Shown: in pieces, positions 16,314 to 24,493 of the stretch
Numbering within the stretch: position 1 is the stretch's first letter
Layout: each line of letters starts with the position of its first letter
Source: Planctomycetota bacterium
GTDB taxonomy: Bacteria > Planctomycetota > SZUA-567 > H5-PLA8
NCBI GenBank assembly: GCA_016200135.1
Contig: JACQFI010000011.1
Coordinates: forward strand, 1-40,258
DNA length: 40,258 nt
Direction: 5' to 3'
Notes under the pieces: model-generated
The model's database searches: none
What the model was told of the DNA's origin: nothing
The model's input: the letters and a program-made list of their open reading frames with translations, nothing else
Made by a program: the position numbers and the translations under genes

Positions 16314-17420
16314 CTACGCGGCGAAGTCGCGCAGATAAACCGGCACGCGCTTGTGGCCCCAGTGCCCGGGCGGGCCGTCGAAGACGCCGGCGCACGGCGT
16401 CCCGCAGAATTTGCATTTGCCGTCGCCGGTCAGATTCCAGTCGCCGAGGTCGTACCAATCGCGCTCGATCAGGCGCTTGCCGCAATGGTGGCAGAACGTG
16501 CTGCCGCCCTCGTGGTCGTGGATGTTGCCGGTATACGCATAGCGGATGCCGGCTTGCATGGCGATCCAGCGTGCGTGCGCGAGCGTCTTCTCGGGCGTGT
16601 TCGCGTGATTGAGCATCTTCCAGTCGGGATGGAACGAGGTGAAGTGCACCGGAACATCCGGCCCGAGATGCTCCACGATCCACTGGCTCATTGCCTCGGT
16701 TTCCTTCGGATCGTCGTTCTCGCCGGGGATCATCAGGTTCGTGATCTCAAACCAGACGTTCGTTTCCTTCTTGAGGTACTCGAGCGTCTCGAGCACCGGC
16801 TGCAGGCGCCCGCCGCAGATCTTATCGTAGAAGCGTTCGGTGAAACCCTTCAGGTCGACGTTCGCCGCGTCCATGTGCTTGTAGAACTCGGCGCGCGGCT
16901 CGGCGCACTGGTAGCCGGCGGTGACGGCCACGTTCCTGATGCCGGCCTCGCGGCAAGCGATCGCGACGTCGATGGCATACTCATGGAAGACCACCGGATC
17001 GTTGTAAGTATAGGCGACGCTCGAACAGCCCATCTCCTTTGCGGCGCGCGCGATGGTCTCGGGCTTGGCCTGGTCGGCCAGCGTGTCGAACTCGCGCGAC
17101 TTGCTGATGTCCCAGTTCTGGCAGAATTTGCACGCCAAGTTGCAGCCCGCGGTGCCGAAGGAAAGGATCGGCGTGCCGGGCAGATAGTGGTTGAGCGGTT
17201 TCTTCTCGATCGGGTCGATGCAGAACCCGCTGGAGCGGCCGTACGTCGTGAGCACCACCTGATCGCCGGCGCGCGCGCGGACGAAGCAGAGCCCGCGCTG
17301 GCCTTCCGCGAGTTTGCAGTAGCGCGGGCAGATGTCGCACTGGATGCGCCCGTCCTCCAGCTTGTGCCAGAACCGGCCGGGAACCACCGACGGATCGTGA
17401 ATATCGATTGCCTCATCCAT
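16314..17420 (-). CDS. AmmeMemoRadiSam-type radical SAM enzyme
   Basis: The 368-residue product has an early cysteine set (CDICPRYCKLAEGQRGLC), then the radical SAM motif CNLACKFC (Cys 93, 97 and 100), with the conserved QNWDISKSRE segment after it. Near the C terminus are two zinc-ribbon-like pairs (FCHHCGKR and CKFCGTPC). This is the layout of the PflA-like group often found with AMMECR1 and Memo domains, named AmmeMemoRadiSam by genome annotators; its function is not known. AMMECR1 and Memo genes are not next to it here. The ATG at 17420 has GAGGA at a 6-base spacing and is preferred over an ATG at 17480. It is probably co-transcribed with the nitrilase gene. Confidence 0.88.
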   Translation of the reverse strand: MDEAIDIHDPSVVPGRFWHKLEDGRIQCDICPRYCKLAEGQRGLCFVRARAGDQVVLTTYGRSSGFCIDPIEKKPLNHYLPGTPILSFGTAGCNLACKFCQNWDISKSREFDTLADQAKPETIARAAKEMGCSSVAYTYNDPVVFHEYAIDVAIACREAGIRNVAVTAGYQCAEPRAEFYKHMDAANVDLKGFTERFYDKICGGRLQPVLETLEYLKKETNVWFEITNLMIPGENDDPKETEAMSQWIVEHLGPDVPVHFTSFHPDWKMLNHANTPEKTLAHARWIAMQAGIRYAYTGNIHDHEGGSTFCHHCGKRLIERDWYDLGDWNLTGDGKCKFCGTPCAGVFDGPPGHWGHKRVPVYLRDFAA

Positions 17421-17498
17421 GGCGCGTCCTCGCGAGGCCACTCCTGCTCTATCAAGTATACCCGAATGCGGCGGGACCACGAGAACCTTCGAGGGCGA

Positions 17499-19343
17499 TC
17501 AAGGAGCCTCGGGAGTCATCGGCGCCTTGCGTTTCTTGCGGATCTCATCCATGCCGGGCGGCTCTGGGTACGCGCTCTCCGGGTTGATGCCGTGCCGCTT
17601 CGCGTCCTCATACAAAGAATCCTTGATGCGGTCGAAGGCGGCCTGGCGTAATTCGAGCGGGACTCTGCGCCAGACACGCGCACGCGTGAGGTGCGGACGC
17701 GAGGCGCTTAAGATGTATTGCGCGAAGGCGTCGGCAAGAACGTCGTTCAGCGGCGGCAACGGCGTCTTAACGAAGGAGGGACCGAGCTTCTTCTGCTGTT
17801 CCTGATAGTACGCGTAAATCGATTTGATGAAACCGAGGTAGCGCGCGGCCGCATCCAAGCGCCCGGCGGCGTAACCTTCTTCGAAGAGGCGGTAGGCGAA
17901 CCCCTGGATCGCGGGCTTGGCGACCTCCAGGCGGTCCTTGCCCTTGAGCAGTTCGCTTCGCACGAAGATATCGAGCGGCTGCGAGTAATCGTACCGGTCG
18001 CCGGACTGCTTGCGCAACTTCTCATAAAACTGCCGCGCGAGTTCCTCCGAGCCGTAGAAGTACGCAAGCGAGACCGCTTCCAGCAGGAAACCGCGGTAAT
18101 TCTCGCCCAACGCGCCGGCGTATTTGCCGCCCTTCTCCAGCCGGCCCTCCGCTTCCAGATAAGCCTTCTCGTATGCGCCGAGCAGCAGCGGTTCGGGCAA
18201 CTGATTGAAGTAGTTCGTAAGCGGGTCGAAGCCGATCGAGCCGCCGAAGGCGAGGTCCTTCATGCTCATCACCACCAGCCGGTCGTCGGCCATCAGCTCG
18301 AAGAGGTCCGCGTTCGGGCGGTCCTGGCAGCGGCGCGCGCCGAGCAAACCCCAGTAGGCGGAATGCGCCGCGGGATGCCGCCAGTCGATCGGCCAGTACG
18401 TGCGCATCATCTCGAGCATGAACGCGGGGTCCATCTTGTACTTCTCGCGCAGAATCTTCGCGCGCACGAAGGCAAGCAGCGCCGCGCGCGCGCCGGCCAA
18501 GGCCGGATCGCGATGCCATTCGAGCAGCTTGGTCCCGCTCGCGGTAAGTTTGAAACCTTCGCGCTCGCCCACGAGGTTTCCTGCGGCGTCGGTCAGTTCG
18601 GCGCCGGCGTCGAGTTCCGAGACGACGCGCAGCAGGCCGCCGTCGAGGCCGATGTCCAGCGCTTTGAGCGTCGCGATCTGAGCCGCCATGCCGGGCTGCT
18701 GTGCGAGAAGTTCGTCGAGCGACTCCGGCGCGTCGGCAATCTCCTTCATCCACGCTACCGCCGCCGGCGCCGAACCCTTGGGCATCTCGCCCAGGAGTTG
18801 GTGCCACTCCATTGCGTGGCGGAGCTTGAAGTAGTCCTGCGCGAAGGCGCTGTACTTGCCGATGCGGTGGAAATAAATCCACGCCAGTTCCTGATAGAGC
18901 TTTGGCGCAGCGGGGTTGAGCGGGATGCCTTCGTCGCGCAGGAGGCGGATGCCTTCCTCGACCCAGCGCCACTTCTCTTCCCGCGTGCGGGTTGCCTCCG
19001 AGATGTTGTACGCCATGTTCCACGCGTGGAATTCCCAGACGCTGGCGAAGCGCGGTTGCAGGCGCGAGATCCAGCGGCTCAGGTCCATCGCCTCGTAATA
19101 TTTGCCCTGGTCCTTGAGGTCCTGCAGGCGGATCCAGAGGTAATCGACGGCGAGCCCGCGGAAACTGCCGAGCGCCGTCTGCGTGAGCACGATGTCCGGC
19201 GGCATGTTCTTCAACACATCGGGGTTGACGGTGAGGTCCAGGTCGTCGCGCTGGCGATTAATGGACGGCATTAGCAGGGACGCGGCAAAGACAAACGCCG
19301 CCGCGCAGGCGAGCGCGCCCAGCATCGCTCCGCGGCCGTTCAT
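17499..19343 (-). CDS. Membrane-anchored conserved protein of the ABC/SPFH operon
   Basis: The 614-residue product has an N-terminal hydrophobic anchor (ALACAAAFVFAASLL), after which the rest is helical and probably outside the membrane. I do not recognise a named family. Segments such as AMDLSRWISRLQPRFASVWEFHAWNMAYNI read like degenerate TPR-type helices. The ATG overlaps the permease stop as ATGA (19340-19343), which sets this start and shows translational coupling. Its place as the last gene of the SPFH-ABC operon suggests an accessory subunit acting with the exporter. No catalytic motif is visible. Confidence 0.72.
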   Translation of the reverse strand: MNGRGAMLGALACAAAFVFAASLLMPSINRQRDDLDLTVNPDVLKNMPPDIVLTQTALGSFRGLAVDYLWIRLQDLKDQGKYYEAMDLSRWISRLQPRFASVWEFHAWNMAYNISEATRTREEKWRWVEEGIRLLRDEGIPLNPAAPKLYQELAWIYFHRIGKYSAFAQDYFKLRHAMEWHQLLGEMPKGSAPAAVAWMKEIADAPESLDELLAQQPGMAAQIATLKALDIGLDGGLLRVVSELDAGAELTDAAGNLVGEREGFKLTASGTKLLEWHRDPALAGARAALLAFVRAKILREKYKMDPAFMLEMMRTYWPIDWRHPAAHSAYWGLLGARRCQDRPNADLFELMADDRLVVMSMKDLAFGGSIGFDPLTNYFNQLPEPLLLGAYEKAYLEAEGRLEKGGKYAGALGENYRGFLLEAVSLAYFYGSEELARQFYEKLRKQSGDRYDYSQPLDIFVRSELLKGKDRLEVAKPAIQGFAYRLFEEGYAAGRLDAAARYLGFIKSIYAYYQEQQKKLGPSFVKTPLPPLNDVLADAFAQYILSASRPHLTRARVWRRVPLELRQAAFDRIKDSLYEDAKRHGINPESAYPEPPGMDEIRKKRKAPMTPEAP

Positions 19344-20920
19344 ACCTGCACCCGCGCGAGTTCGCGCAGCCGGAAGATGAGCCAGCCCGCGGCGGCGGCA
19401 AGGCCCGTCCAGACGAGCCCAATCCAGCCCGCGCAGCCGAGCACGTCCGACCACGGGACGAGCCGGCCATCGACGACCTTCGCGCCCGGCGCGTAGCGGC
19501 TGTAGGGGCCAAGCAGTTCGGCAAGCAGCATGCCGGTCCAGCGCACGGAAGACGTGGCCGCCTTGAGTGCCTCGGACTTCTCGTTGTCGCCGAAATACTT
19601 CAACGCGTCGATCAGGAATCCGCTGGCCGACGCGAGCGTGTACACGCCGAGCGTCAGCAGCGCCGCGACGGGGAAGCTCAGCAACGCCCCCGCGCCCAGG
19701 CCGAACATGGCGAGAAAGCCGAGTTTGATCCAGAGGATCGCGGTGGCACGGGCGAAGTTCAGCGCGAAGCCGCCGCGTTCGTACAGAGCCTCCAGGCCGT
19801 CCGCGGGCGGGATGGTGATCGTGGCGGCGAATGAGCTTTTGGGATTGCGCGGGTTCTCGTTGATCAGGATAAACTCAATGCGGCCCTGCGCGTCGATGGC
19901 GTCCGGGTTGAGCGTGACGGATTTGTACTCGCCCACGCGCACATCCACGGCTGCGGTGCGGCCCTTTATCTCCATGCCCAGGGTAAGCAGTTTCTCGGGG
20001 GGCTCGGGCAGCGTGTTGATCGTGAAGCGGATCTGCACCGGCTTCTCCAGCGCCTTCGCTTCACGCAGTCCTTCAAAGACGAACGTCGCGCGCCCGCGCG
20101 GCTCGATGCTGCGCCACTGTTTCTCTTCGTCCTTCACGATCTGCTCGAAGAGCTGGTCCGCGCCGACCTCCTGTAGCAGCGGCGAGCGTTCCCGCATGAG
20201 CCGCGCGATCTTCTCGCGCGCTTTGTCCTCGAAAGGCGCGGCCGGACGCGGCGGCACGCTCGCGCGCGCGGTGAGAACTTCGCTCCAGACCGCCTGCGCG
20301 TCGGCGCGGTCGATGCCGGGCTCGCGCGCCATCTGAAACGCGTAGCTGAAGAGCGTCGCGCCCGCGACAGCGAGCAGCAGGCCGTCGAGCAGCATGATGC
20401 CGAGCCACTTGCCGAAGAGATACGCCCCGCGGCCCATGGGTTTGGTCATGACCGTGAAGATGCGCTGGTCCTGAATCTCGCCGCTCAGGCCGATGGACGC
20501 GAGGAAGATCGTCATCAGGCTGAGCAGCGTGGCCGTCGCGCCGAGGCCGAGGGAGAGGAACGTCTGGACGCGGTAATGCAGCGGCGTCTCGGAGCTCTCC
20601 ATCGCGGGCAGCACGGCCAGCGTAAGAATCAGCAGGCCGATGAAGGCGAGCGCCAGGCGCATGCGGATCGCTTCGTCGAGCAGCGTCCGCGCGACGCTCA
20701 ACGGCGCCCACTCGAACTTCAGCAGCAGGCGCAGCAACGCGAGGCCCGCCAGGAAAAGCCACGCGGCCAGCCACGCGCCGGCGAACGTGCGGCCCGCGGA
20801 ATCGCGCAGCGGATCGTGACCCGCGCCGAGCCAGACCGCGGCTTCCGCGGCAATGAGCGCGAGCGCGCTGAGCGCGAGCGTCAGCGACCAGCGCTTCCAG
20901 GGCGCGTCCGGCAGTTTCAT
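19340..20920 (-). CDS. ABC-2-type transporter permease with large extracytoplasmic domain
   Basis: The 526-residue product has several membrane segments in the N-terminal 190 residues, a soluble region of roughly 180 residues, then further membrane segments near the C terminus (about 390-440 and 490-520). The motif FTVMTKPMGRGAYLFGKWLG matches the EtsG/ABC-2 permease group in which a conserved KP-R-Y--GK-LG element follows the second helix. Its ATG overlaps the stop of the ATPase gene by 4 bases, so the two are translated together and form one transporter. The substrate is unknown. Confidence 0.85.
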   Translation of the reverse strand: MKLPDAPWKRWSLTLALSALALIAAEAAVWLGAGHDPLRDSAGRTFAGAWLAAWLFLAGLALLRLLLKFEWAPLSVARTLLDEAIRMRLALAFIGLLILTLAVLPAMESSETPLHYRVQTFLSLGLGATATLLSLMTIFLASIGLSGEIQDQRIFTVMTKPMGRGAYLFGKWLGIMLLDGLLLAVAGATLFSYAFQMAREPGIDRADAQAVWSEVLTARASVPPRPAAPFEDKAREKIARLMRERSPLLQEVGADQLFEQIVKDEEKQWRSIEPRGRATFVFEGLREAKALEKPVQIRFTINTLPEPPEKLLTLGMEIKGRTAAVDVRVGEYKSVTLNPDAIDAQGRIEFILINENPRNPKSSFAATITIPPADGLEALYERGGFALNFARATAILWIKLGFLAMFGLGAGALLSFPVAALLTLGVYTLASASGFLIDALKYFGDNEKSEALKAATSSVRWTGMLLAELLGPYSRYAPGAKVVDGRLVPWSDVLGCAGWIGLVWTGLAAAAGWLIFRLRELARVQV

Positions 20921-22119
20921 TTCTTATCGCCCTTGTCGAGCAGGCCGTCGATCACCGAGCGGTCAACGCTCGGCGAGGTCGGCGCGGGCGCAGCAGACTT
21001 CGATTCGGCAGCAGGCGCGAATTCCGCAACGGCGGGCTTGGGTGCGGTGAGTGCGGAGAGCACGGCGGCATCGGCACCGGACTTGGGCGTTTCTGCGGGC
21101 TTCGCTGAAGATTGGGCCGGGGGCTGCGGCTTCGCCGCGTTCACGAGGCTTTCGATAACTTGCGTTGTTTCGGAAGCCGAAGCCGCCTGAGTCCCGGCGG
21201 CCAGGAATTGCGCCACCGTGCCGCCCGAGCGCGCGCCGCTCGTTACGGCGCCTTCCTTCAGCGCCTGCTGCACGATCTCTAGAAAGAGCGCTTCGAGTTT
21301 GCGGCGCGGCGCTTCAACCCGGTGAATCTTGCGGTTGCCCTCGCGTTGAAGCAGCTCGCGCACTTTCTCCACCAGCGCGGGATCGAGATGCTCGGTCTCG
21401 AACTGCGTCGAGTCGCTCACGCGGAGCAGTTCGTCGATGGTGCCGAGCGCGCGAATCTTGCCGCCGTAGAGGATCGTCACGCGGTCGCAGACGTCCTCGA
21501 CATCCGCCAGCAGATGGCTGCAGAGCAGCACGGTCTTGCCGCGCTGCTTGAGGTTCAGGATCAGGTCCTTGATCTGGCGCGTGCCGAGCGGGTCGAGCCC
21601 GGTGGTGGGTTCGTCGAGGATCAGGAGGTCGGGATCGTTGATGAGCGCCTGCGCGAGGCCGATGCGGCGCTGCATGCCTTTGGAGAACTCGCCGACGGGC
21701 CGCCGCTGCACCGCCTGGAGCCCGACCATCTCCAGCAGCATGTCGATGCGCTTGTTCCGCTCGCGGCGATCCAGATTGAAGATGCGCCCGTAAAAGTCGA
21801 GCGTCTCGCGCGCGTTCAGGAAGCGGTAGAGGTAGGATTCTTCGGGCAGGTAGCCGACGCGCGCCTTGGTCTTCACGTCCGAGGGCAACTGTCCGAAGAC
21901 GGCGACGCGGCCCTTTGTGGGAAAGAGCAGCCCGAGGATCATCTTGATCGTCGTCGATTTGCCCGAGCCGTTCGGGCCCAGCAGGCCGAAGACCTGGTGC
22001 GGCTGGACGACGAGGTCCAGGCCGTCCACGGCCGTGACGCGCGGGCGCATCCAGAAGTCTTTGAAGACCTTGGTCAGCCCGAGGCATTCGATGACCGGCG
22101 GTTCGGCGTTGGCGACCAT
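20917..22119 (-). CDS. ABC-2-type transporter ATP-binding protein
   Basis: The 400-residue product has Walker A GPNGSGKST, the signature EFSKGMQRR (a variant of LSGGQ typical of the ABC-2 drug and polysaccharide exporters), Walker B LLILDEPTTGLD and the switch His in LLCSHLL. After the core of about 240 residues comes a helical part, then an unusual Ala/Pro/Ser-rich tail of about 100 residues that is probably disordered and ends DGLLDKGDKK. It starts 18 bases after the HflK-like gene and overlaps the permease gene. The tail is longer than is usual for the family and may bind an operon partner; that is inference. Confidence 0.9.
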   Translation of the reverse strand: MVANAEPPVIECLGLTKVFKDFWMRPRVTAVDGLDLVVQPHQVFGLLGPNGSGKSTTIKMILGLLFPTKGRVAVFGQLPSDVKTKARVGYLPEESYLYRFLNARETLDFYGRIFNLDRRERNKRIDMLLEMVGLQAVQRRPVGEFSKGMQRRIGLAQALINDPDLLILDEPTTGLDPLGTRQIKDLILNLKQRGKTVLLCSHLLADVEDVCDRVTILYGGKIRALGTIDELLRVSDSTQFETEHLDPALVEKVRELLQREGNRKIHRVEAPRRKLEALFLEIVQQALKEGAVTSGARSGGTVAQFLAAGTQAASASETTQVIESLVNAAKPQPPAQSSAKPAETPKSGADAAVLSALTAPKPAVAEFAPAAESKSAAPAPTSPSVDRSVIDGLLDKGDKK

Positions 22120-22137
22120 GCGGCGTGCCTGCGCTTT

Positions 22138-23523
22138 CTACGGTTTGGACGGCGGCGTCTTCGGTTCCAGCTTGTAGCCTTTGCTCTCCTGCTCTTTTCG
22201 GATCGCCGGATCGCGGCCGAGGTCGAGGTAGAGCTCTTTCGCGTCGGGCGGCAGATAAAACTTTTCGGCGTCGCCGGAGAAGAGTTCCTGCTGCGCGTCC
22301 TGGATCATCTTCTCGCGGAAGATGCGCGGGTTCTCGAGGTATTGCGGCAGCAGGCGCTTGAAGGTCTCGGCCTCGGCGTGCACGGCCTCGACGACGCTCC
22401 TGCGATAGCTGGCGGCCTCGGAGATCGTGCGCAGAATCTGGCCCTGGCCTTCCTTGGTATGGTCGAGGTACTCGCTGATGCGCTTATCCGCCGCCTCGAT
22501 GGCTTGCGTTTTGCCGGACACGCGTGCTTCGCGATAGGCGTCGATGAGGGCCAGCAGATCCTTGTACGAGGCGCCGGCGGTATCGGAGAGAATCCGGCCT
22601 TCTTCAGTCCGCGCGTTGGTGATTTTCGTCGCGCGTTCGCTCTCGGCGCTGCTCACGGCTTTAAAGTCCGCGCGCGTGCCAAGTGGAGGCGTCTTGGCCT
22701 TCACTTCCACGCCGGTGACGGTCAACCCGGCGTCGAGAAGGTCGAGCGCGTCCTGGGTCTCGATGCGGATGCCCGGCAGGTCGATGCCTCCGCCCAGAAA
22801 TTCGTCGGCAGTGGTCCGCGCCACGACGTGAACGATGGCGCGTTCGGCCGCGTTGCGGACCAGCTTCTCCGCGGCGTTGAGCGTGCCCGTGTTCTGCGCG
22901 AAGACCTCGGCCTGATGCTTGTCGATACGGTAAGAAACCAGCCACTGGCCGTGGACGATGTTCTTGTCGGACGTGATCAGCGAGCCGTCCCGGCCAGGCG
23001 CCAGACCGCCTTTGGGGGCTGCGAGCTTATCGAGTTCCTTCGCTTCGTCGCCGGGCTTCACCTCGAACCAGAATTCCTTGTCGAGCGAGATGCGCTGTTC
23101 GGTCGTGGGGAGTTTGACGATGCGATCGATGCCTTCGGGCAGCGCGAAATGCCAGCCGGGCCCGAGCACGCGCTCGCCGGCTTCGCCTTGCACCGCGCCG
23201 AAGCGCAGGCGGATCGCGGCCTCGCCTTCCTTCACTTCCACCCAGCGCCCGAAGAGGAACGCGAGCACGAGCAGGACCATCACGACCTTCAGGATGCCGA
23301 AACTGACGCGCAGCGCCTCGGCCAGCGACCGGTTGGCGGGATCGAGTTCCTTCTCGAAGCCGGGCTTCTCGGGCGCGGCGTCCACATGCGGGTGGTCGAA
23401 GAGGTCCCCCACTCCATGCGCGTGTCCGTGATCGTTCCCGTGGCCATGCTCATGCGCATGGCCGTGCCCGTGGTCATGTTCATGACCGGCGGGCGGCGGG
23501 GAGGATGGGTTCGGCTCAGCCAT
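22138..23523 (-). CDS. HflK-like SPFH protein with a histidine-rich N terminus
   Basis: The 461-residue product has a very His-rich N-terminal segment (about residues 14-36, alternating His with Gly, Asp, Glu and Ala), a membrane segment at about 70-92 and a band 7/SPFH domain starting WVEVKEGEAAIRLRFGAV. A long helical region with many Glu, Arg and Ala follows. HflK forms a membrane ring with HflC that regulates FtsH protease. The His-rich segment could bind metal ions. The ATG at 23523 is chosen; an in-frame TTG at 23535 closer to AAGGA is an alternative. The gene ends with TAG. It follows the HflC-like gene, so the order is HflC-HflK rather than the usual hflK-hflC. Confidence 0.85.
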   Translation of the reverse strand: MAEPNPSSPPPAGHEHDHGHGHAHEHGHGNDHGHAHGVGDLFDHPHVDAAPEKPGFEKELDPANRSLAEALRVSFGILKVVMVLLVLAFLFGRWVEVKEGEAAIRLRFGAVQGEAGERVLGPGWHFALPEGIDRIVKLPTTEQRISLDKEFWFEVKPGDEAKELDKLAAPKGGLAPGRDGSLITSDKNIVHGQWLVSYRIDKHQAEVFAQNTGTLNAAEKLVRNAAERAIVHVVARTTADEFLGGGIDLPGIRIETQDALDLLDAGLTVTGVEVKAKTPPLGTRADFKAVSSAESERATKITNARTEEGRILSDTAGASYKDLLALIDAYREARVSGKTQAIEAADKRISEYLDHTKEGQGQILRTISEAASYRRSVVEAVHAEAETFKRLLPQYLENPRIFREKMIQDAQQELFSGDAEKFYLPPDAKELYLDLGRDPAIRKEQESKGYKLEPKTPPSKP

Positions 23524-23541
23524 TCGAGAATCCAATAATCC

Positions 23542-24474
23542 TTATTTGCCGGTCTTGTCCGGCGCCTTCGCCGGCGCGGCGTCGGGCTTGGGCGCAAGCA
23601 GATCGAACGGTACGGTCTTCGTATCGAGCAGGAACGTGGTGCGATATTTAAGCGCCGTTTTCAGGCTCTCGATCTTGCGCAGGAAGATCGCGAATTCCTC
23701 GTTGTCCTTGAAATACTTGAAGTAACTCGCGGCTTCGGCGTCGCCTTCGGCGCGGATGGCTTGCGCGCGGCGTTCCGCGAAGGATAGGATGATGTTCCGG
23801 GCGCTCTCGGCGCGTTCGTGGATGTCCTTCGAGATCGCGTCGCCTTCCGAGCGCGCCGACTGGGCCAGCATCTGGCGCGTGCTCTTCATGCGCTCGAAGA
23901 CTTTCTCCGAGACATCGCCCGGCAGTTCGAGCCGCTTGATGCCGGCCGCTTTGATCTCGATGCCGTACGCCTTGGCGTTCACGTCCTTGCGGAGATTCTC
24001 GAGCACCGCCGCTTCGAGGGCGTCGAGTTTCAGCTTTGCGGGGTCGCGGTTGGTCAACTCGTCGAACGTGTACTGGTTGATCAGCGCCCGCGCGGTGCGC
24101 AGGCGGTTGCGGAGTTGTTCCTCCGCCTTGGTGGGATCCTTCAGCGCCCGTTCGAATTCCAGCGGGTTCGAGATCTTCCAGGCGACGAAGTCGTTCACCA
24201 CCACCACCTGGTTGTCCCGGGTCTGCTGCTGCTCGGGCGGCGCTTCGAGAATCCGCGTGCGGGTATCGAAGGTGCGGACGTCCTGGATCGGCCAAGGCCA
24301 CTTGAAGCCCAGGCCCGCGCTCCGGCCGTCCGCGTTCACCACCGAGCTCTCGTCCGCCTTGCCGAAGGTCGTGACGAGCACGGCCTCGTCGAAGCGCACC
24401 TGGTAGCTGACCATATAGAGCAGCAGCAGCAGCGCCACGAGCACGCCCAGAATTACGGCCGATCGGTTCCGCAT
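23542..24474 (-). CDS. HflC-like SPFH protein
   Basis: The 310-residue product has an N-terminal membrane segment (about 8-27), then the SPFH domain with EAVLVTTFGK and GLGFKWPWPIQDVRTFDTR, the pattern of HflC, and a helical C-terminal part with QAIRAEGDAEAASYF, which matches the conserved HflC segment. GGGAG lies 6 bases before the ATG. It is closely flanked by the large SPFH gene and the HflK-like gene. Together with HflK it is expected to form a ring on the inner membrane that acts on membrane proteins or FtsH. A Pro/Ala/Lys-rich end is present. Confidence 0.88.
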   Translation of the reverse strand: MRNRSAVILGVLVALLLLLYMVSYQVRFDEAVLVTTFGKADESSVVNADGRSAGLGFKWPWPIQDVRTFDTRTRILEAPPEQQQTRDNQVVVVNDFVAWKISNPLEFERALKDPTKAEEQLRNRLRTARALINQYTFDELTNRDPAKLKLDALEAAVLENLRKDVNAKAYGIEIKAAGIKRLELPGDVSEKVFERMKSTRQMLAQSARSEGDAISKDIHERAESARNIILSFAERRAQAIRAEGDAEAASYFKYFKDNEEFAIFLRKIESLKTALKYRTTFLLDTKTVPFDLLAPKPDAAPAKAPDKTGK

Positions 24475-24493
24475 CGTTCGCTCCCTTGTCGTT

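Noticed and set aside
21322..23538. Plus-strand open frame of 738 codons opposite the ABC ATPase and HflK-like genes
   Set aside because: Antisense shadow of two well-supported genes.
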